Counted from the stretch's first letter, positions 26,487 to 35,236 are shown. The stretch: DNA of 37,232 nt from JAVJRN01 sp047635055 (GCA_047635055.1 JBLIIJ010000034.1:1-37232); one strand, 5' to 3'. Notes: generated by a model from the sequence alone, not told the origin. Numbers and translations: made by a program.

Positions 26487-27548
26487 TTAAGATGTTCCTA
26501 GTTTTTTGAGGTGGAGTACATGTGATCCAACTGCTTTGAGCATTGTGCTATACTCATGATAAGCGATATTATACTCTTCACATGTTTCCTTCACGATTTG
26601 ACTTATTTTTGGGTAATGAATATGGCTAATTCGGGGGAACAAATGATGTTCTATTTGGAAATTAAGTCCTCCAAGAAGCCAAAACAAAAGTTTACTTCTT
26701 GTGGCAAAGTTCGCTGTTGTACTAATCTGGTGAATCGCCCATTCCTTAGTACTAGCAATACTATGTGAATGAAAATCTGTAGCTTCCACTACATGTGCTA
26801 ATTGAAAAACAACACTAATCGCCAAGCCTGTCGTCAAAGTTATTGTTGCAAAACCAATCAACCAAGATAACCAACCAACGGCCATAATTGGTATTACAAT
26901 AAATAATCCAACATAGATAGTCTTAGTACACCAGAAAATTAAATGTTCATAAAATGGCAAGGCTCTTTTCTCTGATTCTTTGTTAATCTTTCCCGTAAAA
27001 TATTTTTCAAAGTCTTCATAAAATATCCAAGACAAATAAGTGAGAGGATACAATGCAGCCCAATAGATATGTTGATATTTATGAAACCAATATCTCGGCT
27101 GACCATCATGGAGTCTCATAAATGGCTTCACATCGATATCATTATCAATACCCTCAATATTAGTGAAAGTGTGGTGGTTCACATTATGCTTTTGTTTCCA
27201 ATAATGAATACTGCCTCCTAGAATATTTAAAAAATACGCTGCAATTTCATTTACTACTTTATATTTTGAAAAGGCCTGATGTCCTCCCTCATGCATTACA
27301 TTGAAGCCAACTGCAGCAAAATTTAAACCTAACAGCATACAAAGTGCGATTGAGGTGATCGCATTTGGGGTAAACGCTATCAATGTGACGTATAGGATTG
27401 GAATACAGGAAATAATAATTACACTTTTAAATATCAACTTATTGCCTCCCTTGAGACTAATATTATTTGTCACAAAATAATCATCCACTCTTTTGCGTAA
27501 TTCATTAAAGAATGTGTGACTTGCTTTTTCAAACTTATATGTATTCAT
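26487..27548 (-). CDS. Membrane fatty-acid desaturase (front-end/acyl-lipid type)
   Basis: The 353-aa integral-membrane di-iron enzyme introduces a double bond into acyl chains. It has the three histidine boxes HEGGH (86-90), HNVNHH (121-126) and QIEHH (298-302). The Q-x-x-HH third box is the hallmark of front-end (delta-5/6-type) and sphingolipid desaturases. The cytochrome b5 domain found in eukaryotic ones is absent, as usual in bacteria. Hydrophobic pairs lie at about 42-83 and 208-253. It is likely to change membrane-lipid unsaturation, for example in cold adaptation. It is transcribed alone and divergent from the FtsX-like permease, sharing a 415-bp upstream region. Regiospecificity cannot be read from sequence. 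Confidence 0.93.
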   Translation of the reverse strand: MNTYKFEKASHTFFNELRKRVDDYFVTNNISLKGGNKLIFKSVIIISCIPILYVTLIAFTPNAITSIALCMLLGLNFAAVGFNVMHEGGHQAFSKYKVVNEIAAYFLNILGGSIHYWKQKHNVNHHTFTNIEGIDNDIDVKPFMRLHDGQPRYWFHKYQHIYWAALYPLTYLSWIFYEDFEKYFTGKINKESEKRALPFYEHLIFWCTKTIYVGLFIVIPIMAVGWLSWLIGFATITLTTGLAISVVFQLAHVVEATDFHSHSIASTKEWAIHQISTTANFATRSKLLFWLLGGLNFQIEHHLFPRISHIHYPKISQIVKETCEEYNIAYHEYSTMLKAVGSHVLHLKKLGTS

Positions 27549-27963
27549 TTATTGCTAGATTGAATGATGACTAAATTTCGCCGCTTTAAATCGCCCTAAT
27601 TTAATACAATCGAAGGGATATCGGATAATATTTTTTATTTACGTTTAAACATTAAAACTTTTGTGCCCTGAAATGTTCATTTATTCTCAAATTAAAATCT
27701 ATGCTTTGGTGTGAAAAACACTCATGCGGTGATTCATTTCACTGATTATTCACGAAATTATTCTGCTTTTTTTTAAAATAGCGCACGGTTTGGATCCAAC
27801 TAAATGTACGCTGATGAACACATCTCCATTCGTGATTTTTTGTAACATCTTGATATATAAAGGAATAACCTAATTGGCATAGTGATTGAATATTGGAATC
27901 TTGTAGAAAATGGCGATCTAAAAAAATATTTGGTTTGTCGTCCAGTACTTAACCTCGTTACAA
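27549..27963. promoter_or_regulatory. Divergent intergenic region between desaturase and permease genes
   Basis: This 415-bp AT-rich region must contain both promoters. No ORF of note. A run of Ts then A-rich sequence occurs near 27770, and GTGAAA/TTTCAC arms face each other near 27711-27750. No clear TAnnTTTG hexamer was found. A desaturase promoter responding to temperature or membrane state would be expected here, but nothing specific is visible. Confidence 0.45.
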
Positions 27964-30363
27964 ATGCTAAGAAATTTTTTAAAAGTCGCCGTTCGAAACC
28001 TTCTTAAAAATAAAGTTTATGTCGCTATCAATATTGTTGGACTTGGGCTCGCGCTCGCCTGTTGTATTGTTGCTTATTTGAATTCAAAATTCAATTGGGA
28101 TTTCGATAAGCACCATTCGCAGATAGACAATATCTATAAGATTAATCATATTAATGAAAATCAAGGTGACATCAGAGAATATGGAAGAGTTCCCATGCCT
28201 TTGACAGATGCTATTAATAATGATTTTGGCAATGTAGGAACCGCTTTTCGTCTTGAGAATCATGTATTCACCGCTCGAGATGTTGAAATGGACAAAGTCT
28301 TCAATACTGCGCTTGCCTATGCGGATAAAGGTTTTCTAGAATTCTTCACATTTAAAGTAATAAGTGGAGATCCTTCCGCGTATCATCGTATTGATGAAGC
28401 TGTGGTGACTCAGGAGTATGCTAGGAAGTTTTATGGAGAAGAAAACCCCCTAGGCAATATAATTACGGTATTTGATGATACTGGGATGAGCTTTAATTTT
28501 GTCATCTCATGTGTTGTGGAGCAACCACCCCAGAACAGCTCGGTAATGTTCGAATTGCTGGTGAATTTTGATAATCGCTATAGAATGTATGACGATAATG
28601 TTAAAAATAATTGGGCTTCATTTACTCAAAACACTTTCATGTATTTCGAGGACCCAAATAAGGTGGAATCTTTCGAGCCTTTGATGGATCAATACTTAGC
28701 AGTTCAACGTGCGGCAAGACCGGACTTTCAAGTAAAAAACTTCATGTTACGACCAATGAATACACATGGAGCTGTTTCAAGAGAGATACGCTGGACTGGG
28801 CTAAACAGCCAAATGCCTACAGCGGCGGTACTCACACCACAAATTATGGCATTACTTATTTTATTGGTTGCCTGTTTTAATTTCACCAATACGGCCATTG
28901 CTAATTCAAATCGCAGATTAAAAGAAATAGGTATACGCAAGGTGCTTGGGGGAACAAGAAAACAGTTGATCAATCAATTCATGACTGAAAACCTCACCGT
29001 TTGCTTCTTAGCACTGATATTATCTGTAGGAATAGCTATTTTCTTAGTCCCTGCATACAGCTCCATGTGGGAGGAAATGAATCTACAAATAAGTTTTACG
29101 GATGATTATAGGCTCTATATTTTTCTTGCAGTGTTGCTTTTATTTACCACAGGGTTAGCAGGCCTTTATCCTTCATTATATATAAGCAAGTACCGTCCGG
29201 TAAATATCCTCAGAGGTAGTATGAGCATTGGTGGAGCTGGTATGTTGACTAAAGTATTGTTAGCCATTCAGTATGCCTTAACTGTGATTGCCATATTCGC
29301 GAGTGTAGCATTTATTCAAAATGCACGTTATCAAGACTCTTTAGACATGGGCTATGACCAAGAGCAAATCATTGGCATCAACCTACTCAATGAAACCCAA
29401 TACCAAAAAATAAGGTCTTCTATGCTTTCAAATCCAAGTGTTGTCGCTGTAGCAAGTGCGAAAAATCACATTGGCAGAGGAAATTATAATTTGACGCTAA
29501 AAAATCAAGATTTAGAATTTGATGTCAGTATGCTGGATGTTGGCATAGGTTATATGGAGTTAATGGGTCTAGATATTGTAGAAGGGCGATCATTTTCCAA
29601 AGAACTGGAGGCGTCTGATAGTCAAAATTCTATGCTGGTAAATGAGAAAATGGTGGAAGAGTTTGCTTGGTTGGAGCCTATAGGCCAAAGAGTAATAGTC
29701 AATGATTCAACTACCTTAACGGTAGTGGGGGTTGTTAAAAATTTCTATATGTATGGTTTTTGGGCACCTTTGGAATCCGTTGGCATCCGTCTTAGTAGTT
29801 TGAAATTCCAAGATGATGGCACGTATAGCTTTATTGTCGCCAAGACCAATATAAACGATGTTCAGGAAGTCTATGGATACCTTGAAAGTGAATGGAATAG
29901 TAAAATACCCAACAAAACTTTTACTGGCTTCTATCAAAATGATTTATTGAGAGGTGCGAAAGAAGTAAACAACAATGTCTTAACCATTTTTAGTTTTTTA
30001 GGCTCGGTGGCTTTTATTCTTTCTTGTTTGGGCTTATTTACCTTGGTGTCAATTAACTTAATTAAAAAGACTAAAGAAATAGGCGTACGAAAAGTTCTTG
30101 GCGGTGGAGTAGGGCATATTGTCTTTTTAATAAGCCGCAGCTATTTCATCTTATTATTAATTTCTTCAGCGATTGGTGTTACTGCTGGATATTACTTAAT
30201 TGATGCGCTAATTGCCTCTATATTCAATAATTATAAACCAATGGATTTAATCACCTTTTTGGCACCTACATTGACCATCATCATTGTTTCCTTGACCATT
30301 GCAGCTTTGAGAACACTCAAATCAGCTACTGCCAATCCAGTCAAGTCGCTTAGATATGAATAA
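27964..30363 (+). CDS. FtsX/MacB-type ABC transporter permease (orphan)
   Basis: The 799-aa membrane protein is built from two tandem MacB-PCD plus FtsX modules. Each opens with a transmembrane helix (first at about 18-40, second near 430-450), then a periplasmic domain, and then a helix bundle starting with KEIGIRKVLGG (near residues 320 and 704), a conserved cytosolic coupling-helix motif. This duplicated form of about 800 aa is very common in Bacteroidota. Such permeases work with an ATP-binding partner (MacB/LolD-like) in lipoprotein, peptide or small-molecule export. No ATPase gene is present in this window, so the partner must lie elsewhere. Strong terminator follows. Substrate unknown. 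Confidence 0.93.
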   Translation: MLRNFLKVAVRNLLKNKVYVAINIVGLGLALACCIVAYLNSKFNWDFDKHHSQIDNIYKINHINENQGDIREYGRVPMPLTDAINNDFGNVGTAFRLENHVFTARDVEMDKVFNTALAYADKGFLEFFTFKVISGDPSAYHRIDEAVVTQEYARKFYGEENPLGNIITVFDDTGMSFNFVISCVVEQPPQNSSVMFELLVNFDNRYRMYDDNVKNNWASFTQNTFMYFEDPNKVESFEPLMDQYLAVQRAARPDFQVKNFMLRPMNTHGAVSREIRWTGLNSQMPTAAVLTPQIMALLILLVACFNFTNTAIANSNRRLKEIGIRKVLGGTRKQLINQFMTENLTVCFLALILSVGIAIFLVPAYSSMWEEMNLQISFTDDYRLYIFLAVLLLFTTGLAGLYPSLYISKYRPVNILRGSMSIGGAGMLTKVLLAIQYALTVIAIFASVAFIQNARYQDSLDMGYDQEQIIGINLLNETQYQKIRSSMLSNPSVVAVASAKNHIGRGNYNLTLKNQDLEFDVSMLDVGIGYMELMGLDIVEGRSFSKELEASDSQNSMLVNEKMVEEFAWLEPIGQRVIVNDSTTLTVVGVVKNFYMYGFWAPLESVGIRLSSLKFQDDGTYSFIVAKTNINDVQEVYGYLESEWNSKIPNKTFTGFYQNDLLRGAKEVNNNVLTIFSFLGSVAFILSCLGLFTLVSINLIKKTKEIGVRKVLGGGVGHIVFLISRSYFILLLISSAIGVTAGYYLIDALIASIFNNYKPMDLITFLAPTLTIIIVSLTIAALRTLKSATANPVKSLRYE

Positions 30364-30387
30364 TCCTAAAAAAAGTAATTGATATTC

Positions 30388-30436
30388 GTGAAAAGGCAAT
30401 TTTACTTAGTTGAAATTGCCTTTTCACCTAATTTTT
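30388..30436. terminator. Bidirectional terminator between permease and cyclase genes
   Basis: Perfect 15-bp stem (30388-30402 with 30413-30427), 10-nt loop, followed by a T-run on the + side and an A/T-rich stretch for the - side. It lies between convergent stops at 30363 and 30438. Confidence 0.93.
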
Positions 30437-30437
30437 T

Positions 30438-31526
30438 TTATCCTACTGATACAGAAAATAGTTGAATGTTTTGACCTCTTCCTCTAAGTTCAAATTCACC
30501 TTTTAGTTCATAATTGTAAAGTGGAGAAAGCGTCTTTTTCAAATCGTCAGATATTAATAATGAAGCGTTTAGCTCATTACACAGTCCTTGAATTCGAGCT
30601 GTCGTATTTAATACATCACCTGTAAATAAGATCTCTTTTTTAATCAGGCCTACTTCACCTGTTGTTATATTTCCATAATGCAATCCGGCCTTAAACTCAG
30701 GCATTACACCAAACGTATCTATATAAAATTCTTGTCTACTATTAAGTTTGGCTAGAATGGAGTAATAGCAATTAATACAATGATCATTTTGAATGTCTTT
30801 TTGAAGTTTCCATGAGACCACAATTTCATCACCGATATATTGATAAATCTCTCCTTTAGCATTAAGTATTGAATCGGTCATATCTCGATAATAGCTATTT
30901 AAGAGATGATAATATTTCTCATGACCCAATGATTCTGCAATGCTTGTAGATGATTTCATATCTAAAAACATAAAAACTCGAATTTCCTTTTTAGATCTGG
31001 AATAAGTCCCAGTAAAAAAATTGCTTAGAACATGAGTGCCGACGTAATCAAAGATGTCGGATAAAAAAATGCCTAAGCACATGAAAAAACTTGCATAGAT
31101 GACAATACTTATAAAAACGAAGTTAGTAAAGAACGTAAGCGAAGAACTCAGGACATCAGGATGATAAACTGGCAAGTCGAGTATCCAAGAGGTAGAGATA
31201 GCAGAATTAAAGAAAAGAATAACCGTCAAAACGGTTACATAAAGAGATGTTTTGAATAGTAGCTTAACAATGAATGCTTTTTGAATAAACAGATTTTTAA
31301 AGACAAGCTCCTCTAAAAACCCAAAAATACTACCACCCATTAATGCGACAAGAAGTACACTTATTAATGATGATCTAAAGTCATATATATTACCTGTTGA
31401 GGGGTAGAGGATTGATTCTCCCATAATTCCTTTTTCCAGCAATACGTATAGCAGACTTGCCAAATACCATAAGGAGAGATGAATGCTCATTTTCTTAAAT
31501 AATCGCTTGATTTTAGGAGATAACAT
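30438..31526 (-). CDS. Membrane class III nucleotidyl cyclase
   Basis: The 362-aa protein has an N-terminal membrane part with four helices (about 15-31, 53-70, 87-107 and 130-155) and a C-terminal cyclase domain (about 180-360). Metal-binding Asps are D189 (FMFLDMKSST) and D233 (YIGDEIVVSW). N307 and R311 in GDVLNTTARI match the transition-state pair, so catalysis is likely. In my hand alignment the purine-specifying positions are Q229 (Lys in adenylyl cyclases, Glu in guanylyl cyclases) and L300 (usually Asp or Thr). Substrate specificity is therefore uncertain. It would make cAMP or cGMP at the inner membrane in response to an unknown signal. No cyclic-nucleotide receptor gene is nearby. 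Confidence 0.88.
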   Translation of the reverse strand: MLSPKIKRLFKKMSIHLSLWYLASLLYVLLEKGIMGESILYPSTGNIYDFRSSLISVLLVALMGGSIFGFLEELVFKNLFIQKAFIVKLLFKTSLYVTVLTVILFFNSAISTSWILDLPVYHPDVLSSSLTFFTNFVFISIVIYASFFMCLGIFLSDIFDYVGTHVLSNFFTGTYSRSKKEIRVFMFLDMKSSTSIAESLGHEKYYHLLNSYYRDMTDSILNAKGEIYQYIGDEIVVSWKLQKDIQNDHCINCYYSILAKLNSRQEFYIDTFGVMPEFKAGLHYGNITTGEVGLIKKEILFTGDVLNTTARIQGLCNELNASLLISDDLKKTLSPLYNYELKGEFELRGRGQNIQLFSVSVG

Positions 31527-31714
31527 ATGCTGCCATTAAAAAAGAAAATTTCATGGGCGGAAGATAGCTAATGAACCAATAATTTTCCTCTTTAAACTCA
31601 TTAAGCTACGAATGACTCATGAAATTGATCAAAGGGAAAGGGCTATTTCTAAACTTTATGGCTTTTTATTAGTCAATAAAGACAACCTAAAAGTAAAACA
31701 CTATTCATCCTTCA

Positions 31715-33184
31715 ATTAACAGCAAAAAGGTCAATATCGTTTGGCTAAAAAGAGATCTTCGGACACAAGATCACGCGCCAATTGCTGCGGCAGAAAAGGA
31801 TGGATTACCCTACATTTTACTTTTTCTATTTGAACCGAAGCTCATCGAACATCACGATACTTCTATTCGACATTTGCAGTTTCAGTATCATTCAATTTTA
31901 GGAATGAACCTCAAGCTTAAGGAAGTTAATCATCAAGTCAACTTACTCTATGCTGATGCCGAAGAGGCTTTCAAGTTTCTATTTGATTATTGTCAGGTCA
32001 AGAACGTTTATTCCTATCAAGAGTCTGGAATTGAAAAGAGTTGGTCTCGAGATAAAAGAGTTAAAATACTGTTCAACAAGAACAATGTCAGTTGGAAAGA
32101 ATTTCAACGAGATGGAATTGCACGTGGAATAAAAAATCGGAATGGCTGGGATAGGCAATGGTATGCCACGATGAACCAGCCCGTATTAGTCAACAACTTT
32201 AGTCAAGGGAAGTCAATCAATGTTAAACACGCATTCAACCTTCCTATTGATTTGGAAAACGATCTATTGCAGTATCCTAATTTTTTTCAACCTGCGGGTG
32301 AAGTTAATGCATGGAAATACCTTAATTCTTTTACCATTGGTAGAGGATTTAATTATGCTCGGCATATCTCCAAACCAACGGAAAGTAGGCTTTCAGGAGG
32401 AAGGGTTTCTCCTTTTCTAGCTTGGGGAAACTTAAGCATCAAACAGGTATTATATTTTGTCGTTGATCATCAAAATTATGATAAGCACAAAAGAGCATTC
32501 TCAGGCATGATGACACGACTCAAATGGCATTGTCATTTTATACAAAAATTTGAGGTGGAATGTGCGTACGAGCATACTTGCATCAATCGTGGGTATGAAT
32601 TATTAACCCATAACAATGACCATGACAAATTAGCCGCATGGAAGCAGGGGCGTACTGGTTATCCCTTGGTAGATGCGTGCATGAGAGCTGTCATAGCCAC
32701 TGGATGGGTCAATTTCAGAATGCGTGCAATGTTGGTGAGTTTTTTATGCCATCACCTTGATCAAGATTGGAGAAAAGGGGTGTATCATTTGGCAAATCAA
32801 TTTTTGGATTATGAACCAGGTATTCATTTTCCACAATTTCAGATGCAAGCAGGCACCACTGGCATCAACACCGTGCGTATATATAATCCCATCAAGCAGA
32901 GTCAAGAACATGATCCTGAGGGAATTTTCATTAAAAAATGGGTTCCAGAATTACAAAAAGTACCTGTAGAGTATATCCACGAGCCATGGAAAATGACTGG
33001 TTTAGACCAAGCCTTCTGTGGAGTGGAAATACGCAAAGATTATCCAGCACCCATTGTAGATCTTAAGACGAGTGGAAAAGAAGCTCGGGATAAAATCTGG
33101 GGACACAGAAAAAACGAACAAGTGATACAGGACAGCCAGCGAATATTATCAACACATACAAGACCAAACCGAAAGAAACAATAA
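31715..33184 (+). CDS. Photolyase/cryptochrome-family flavoprotein with a probable ATT start
   Basis: The 489-aa product has an N-terminal Rossmann antenna domain (KKVNIVWLKRDLRTQDHAPI) and a FAD-binding helical domain (RLSGGRVSPFLAWGNLS 225-241; WKQGRTGYPLVDACMR 309-324; MQAGTTGINTVRIYNP 377-392; then the end of the fold). The family repairs UV-damaged pyrimidines or senses blue light. The start is unusual: the conserved N-terminal strand begins 9-10 nt after ATT 31715, the nearest in-frame stop is TAA 31694-31696, and no ATG, GTG or TTG lies in the frame before TTG 31874, which would delete the whole first strand. FAD-domain sequence (LDYEPGIHFPQFQMQ) differs from the CPD photolyase NWQW-type stretch. 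Next gene overlaps by 1 nt. Confidence 0.88.
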   Translation: MNSKKVNIVWLKRDLRTQDHAPIAAAEKDGLPYILLFLFEPKLIEHHDTSIRHLQFQYHSILGMNLKLKEVNHQVNLLYADAEEAFKFLFDYCQVKNVYSYQESGIEKSWSRDKRVKILFNKNNVSWKEFQRDGIARGIKNRNGWDRQWYATMNQPVLVNNFSQGKSINVKHAFNLPIDLENDLLQYPNFFQPAGEVNAWKYLNSFTIGRGFNYARHISKPTESRLSGGRVSPFLAWGNLSIKQVLYFVVDHQNYDKHKRAFSGMMTRLKWHCHFIQKFEVECAYEHTCINRGYELLTHNNDHDKLAAWKQGRTGYPLVDACMRAVIATGWVNFRMRAMLVSFLCHHLDQDWRKGVYHLANQFLDYEPGIHFPQFQMQAGTTGINTVRIYNPIKQSQEHDPEGIFIKKWVPELQKVPVEYIHEPWKMTGLDQAFCGVEIRKDYPAPIVDLKTSGKEARDKIWGHRKNEQVIQDSQRILSTHTRPNRKKQ

Positions 33185-33822
33185 TGAAACTCTTTAAAGA
33201 AGAACTTCAAAAATTAGACAATAAGAAGCGGTTGAATATTATTAACTCAATAACAGGAATTAAGCCTGCTAATCTTATTGCCACTAAATCAAACAATGGT
33301 CAAGCAAATGCTGCAATTTTCAGTAGTGTGGTGCATTTAGGAAGTAACCCTGCCTTAATTGGGTTTATAATGAGACCAACAGGTGAGGTACCTCGACATA
33401 CTTATGAAAATATTGTCGAGAATGGCTGCTATACGATTAACCATATTCATACTGGCATTCTTGCCCAAGCTCACTACACATCAGCGAAAATCGACAAATC
33501 AACATCAGAGTTTGTTAGGTGCGGTCTTACAGAAGAGTATATCGATGACTTTTATGCGCCCTTTGTAAAGGAAAGCACCTTGAAATTTTCGTTAAAGTTT
33601 GTTGAAGAGATTCCAATAAAACTGAATAATACCCTATTGATTATTGGAGAGATTGAATCTTTGATGATTCCTGATTTGGCATTAGATGAAAATGGATACA
33701 TAGATTTGGCATTATTTAATACCGCTGGAATATCAGGGTTGAATAGCTATTATGGACTTCAAAAAGTGGCTACATTTCCGTATGCTCGTCCAAACGAAAT
33801 ACCCAATTTTTCTAAAAAATGA
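33184..33822 (+). CDS. Flavin reductase-like FMN-binding protein, coupled to photolyase
   Basis: The 212-aa product has the flavin-reductase-like split-barrel fold: SITGIKPANLIATKSNNGQANAAIFSS (21-47), where NG-xN-A--S binds FMN, then NPALIGFIMRP (55-65) and later sheet strands. It is cytosolic with no signal peptide. Its ATG overlaps the photolyase stop (TAATG), and DUF2256 overlaps its own stop by 4 nt (ATGA). This strongly implies coordinated translation. Family members bind FMN and can reduce free flavin with NAD(P)H. Supplying reduced flavin to the photolyase is an attractive guess from the coupling but is not shown by the sequence. Confidence 0.85.
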   Translation: MKLFKEELQKLDNKKRLNIINSITGIKPANLIATKSNNGQANAAIFSSVVHLGSNPALIGFIMRPTGEVPRHTYENIVENGCYTINHIHTGILAQAHYTSAKIDKSTSEFVRCGLTEEYIDDFYAPFVKESTLKFSLKFVEEIPIKLNNTLLIIGEIESLMIPDLALDENGYIDLALFNTAGISGLNSYYGLQKVATFPYARPNEIPNFSKK

Positions 33823-33965
33823 AGAAGCAGGATCTTCCGACGAAAATATGTTTAATATGCGAGAGGCCCTTTACTTGGCGCAAGAAATGGAAAACAGTTT
33901 GGGAAGAAGTGAAGTACTGTAGCGAGAGATGCAGAAACAACCGGAGCAAGCCTTCAAACTCGTAA
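33819..33965 (+). CDS. DUF2256 small zinc-ribbon-like protein
   Basis: The 48-aa product (start ATG 33819, overlapping the flavin reductase stop by 4 nt) matches DUF2256: KICLICERPFTWRKKW, then YCSERCR. It has two Cys pairs, C11/C14 and C34/C38, which probably bind a zinc ion, with a conserved FTWRKKW core. From memory, DUF2256 genes very often lie beside photolyase/cryptochrome genes in bacteria. Function is unknown. Placement at the end of the overlapping three-gene block supports a linked role, perhaps in flavin-protein assembly or stability (inference). It is too short to be noticed by a simple ORF length filter. Confidence 0.9.
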   Translation: MKKQDLPTKICLICERPFTWRKKWKTVWEEVKYCSERCRNNRSKPSNS

Positions 33966-34061
33966 TTCCTTTAACTTTAAAGCCATGATGAGTAAAGATC
34001 ATAGTCAATATTTCGCCCAAATATTTTTGCGAGTTTTAAATTAAAACCAAACCTTTTAGCC

Positions 34062-34228
34062 ATGAATAACACCTTCGACCGGCTTACATTTATATTTCAA
34101 AATATGGTCTTGATAAAACTGAGAAAAACAGGACCGATCAAATAAAAGGATATGCCGAGGCATAGGCTGCTTTTGATGAAATTAAGAACCTAGGAGCAAG
34201 CTCACTAAGGATGAAGTTGAATAATTGA
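34062..34228 (+). pseudogene. Decayed small gene fragment, family not recognised
   Basis: ATG 34062 opens MNNTFDR. A single-base frame change then gives PAYIYISKYGLDKTEKN, then RTDQIKGYAEA, a TAG stop at 34163-34165, and AAFDEIKNLGASSLRMKLNN before TGA 34226-34228. The composition (mixed charged helices, no compositional bias) looks like real protein sequence with one frameshift and one stop. No family was recognised. An alternative explanation is chance, so confidence is low. Confidence 0.4.
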
Positions 34229-34297
34229 CTCTTATTTGACCCAAGTATAGGGGAATATTAACCATTAGGTGGGGTTCAATAAAGCGGTAACTATTAA

Positions 34298-34489
34298 TTC
34301 AGTAAAAGCGATGAGTCCGTTAATAAAAAATTCACATCTAAAAGTTTTGATTCGTTAATAAAAGAGAAGCCAGCATTGGTCGACTTTAAAGTATTTTTAA
34401 ATAACCAACATAGCTTTAAGGTTTTCAGTGATATAAACATTAAAGCCTATTGTATCGAACCAGATTTTTTTAAAAATTTGACAGGATAA
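34298..34489 (+). pseudogene. Open fragment with weak thioredoxin-N-terminus resemblance
   Basis: A 63-codon open stretch without any start codon reads ...KSFDSLIKEKPALVDFKVFLNN..., where the 'SFD-LI--KPVLVDF' portion recalls the thioredoxin N-terminus. No WCGPC follows in any frame. It may be a decayed remnant or a chance match. Confidence 0.25.
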
Positions 34490-34618
34490 ATTCCGACCTA
34501 CGCTAACGTATAGGAATGCACCAAAGAAATTTGACTAAACACTTGGCATTATTTGCGAATTCACAATTTATCATTTGATTGGTAAAACACTTATGTTGTT
34601 CATCGGGTTCTAATAGTT

Positions 34619-35161
34619 ATGATATTACAATATTTACTATTTCTAATTTTGACACTACTATCCCCAAACGAACCAGTAATCATTGATTTTAGTCTCCCAA
34701 AAGAAGCAAATAAGTGGGTGGTAGTGAATGATGGTGTGATGGGTGGCTTATCAAAAGGTAAACTAACGCTAACCAAACAAGGAGTGAAGTTTTACGGAAC
34801 AGTATCCCTAGAGAATAATGGGGGATTCACTTCACTAAGAAGTCCATATAGCAGATTAGACTTATCACAATTTCAAAAGTTCTCTATTAAGTATAAAAGC
34901 GAAGGTGTCTTACACGCTTTTCAATTGGAACATCATGACCGGTTTTATTTACCTAATCACAAATTGCCACTTAAAAATAGTGAGGAGTGGACCATTATTG
35001 AATACGATTTGAGAGATCTTGACCAATATCAAATGGGACGTAAAACCAACCAGAAAATGAGTGATGAAGCATTGTCAAAAAACATAAGACTAGGATTTAT
35101 TACTTCTGAAAAAAGAGCGGGATCTTTCACTTTAGAAATTGCAGAGATTCGTTTTTACTGA
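34619..35161 (+). CDS. CIA30-family protein (NDUFAF1-like)
   Basis: The 180-aa product carries the CIA30 signature: WVVVNDGVMGGLSKGKLTLT (33-52), GTVSLENNGGFTSLRSP (60-76), LKNSEEWTIIEYDLRDL and a final IRLGFIT...GSFTLEIAEIRFY. The fold is a beta-jelly-roll (galactose-binding-like). In mitochondria CIA30/NDUFAF1 helps assemble respiratory complex I. Bacterial members have no established role. The first about 16 residues (MILQYLLFLILTLLSP) look like a signal peptide or anchor, so the protein may be periplasmic, unlike the mitochondrial matrix protein. It is separated from the photolyase operon by the degraded region, and a DUF885 gene starts 75 nt downstream. Confidence 0.9.
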   Translation: MILQYLLFLILTLLSPNEPVIIDFSLPKEANKWVVVNDGVMGGLSKGKLTLTKQGVKFYGTVSLENNGGFTSLRSPYSRLDLSQFQKFSIKYKSEGVLHAFQLEHHDRFYLPNHKLPLKNSEEWTIIEYDLRDLDQYQMGRKTNQKMSDEALSKNIRLGFITSEKRAGSFTLEIAEIRFY

Positions 35162-35162
35162 A

Positions 35163-35190
35163 AACCAATAATTTGGAATCCTTGGTTATT
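35163..35190 (+). terminator. Weak hairpin after CIA30 gene
   Basis: AACCAA (35163-35168) pairs with TTGGTT (35182-35187) across a 13-nt loop, followed by ATTT. Only 6 bp, so weak. It may reduce read-through into the DUF885 gene. Confidence 0.35.
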
Positions 35191-35236
35191 TCAATATTGA
35201 TGCTGCCTTTAAAAAGAATTTAATCATCATTGCTTT

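Larger units (their letters stand above)
33966..34618. other. 653-bp degraded region downstream of photolyase operon
   Basis: No intact gene was found here. Two protein-like fragments on the + strand with in-frame stops or shifts are listed separately. The rest carries no motif I can name. The region looks like genes under decay. Confidence 0.5.

Noticed and set aside
31874..31876. TTG 31874 as photolyase start
   Set aside because: The same frame upstream encodes the conserved VWLKRDLR strand, so a start here would delete part of a recognisable domain.
34298..34489. Functional thioredoxin
   Set aside because: No start codon and no WCGPC or other CxxC in any frame. Only a short N-terminal-like stretch is seen, so it is reported as a weak remnant.
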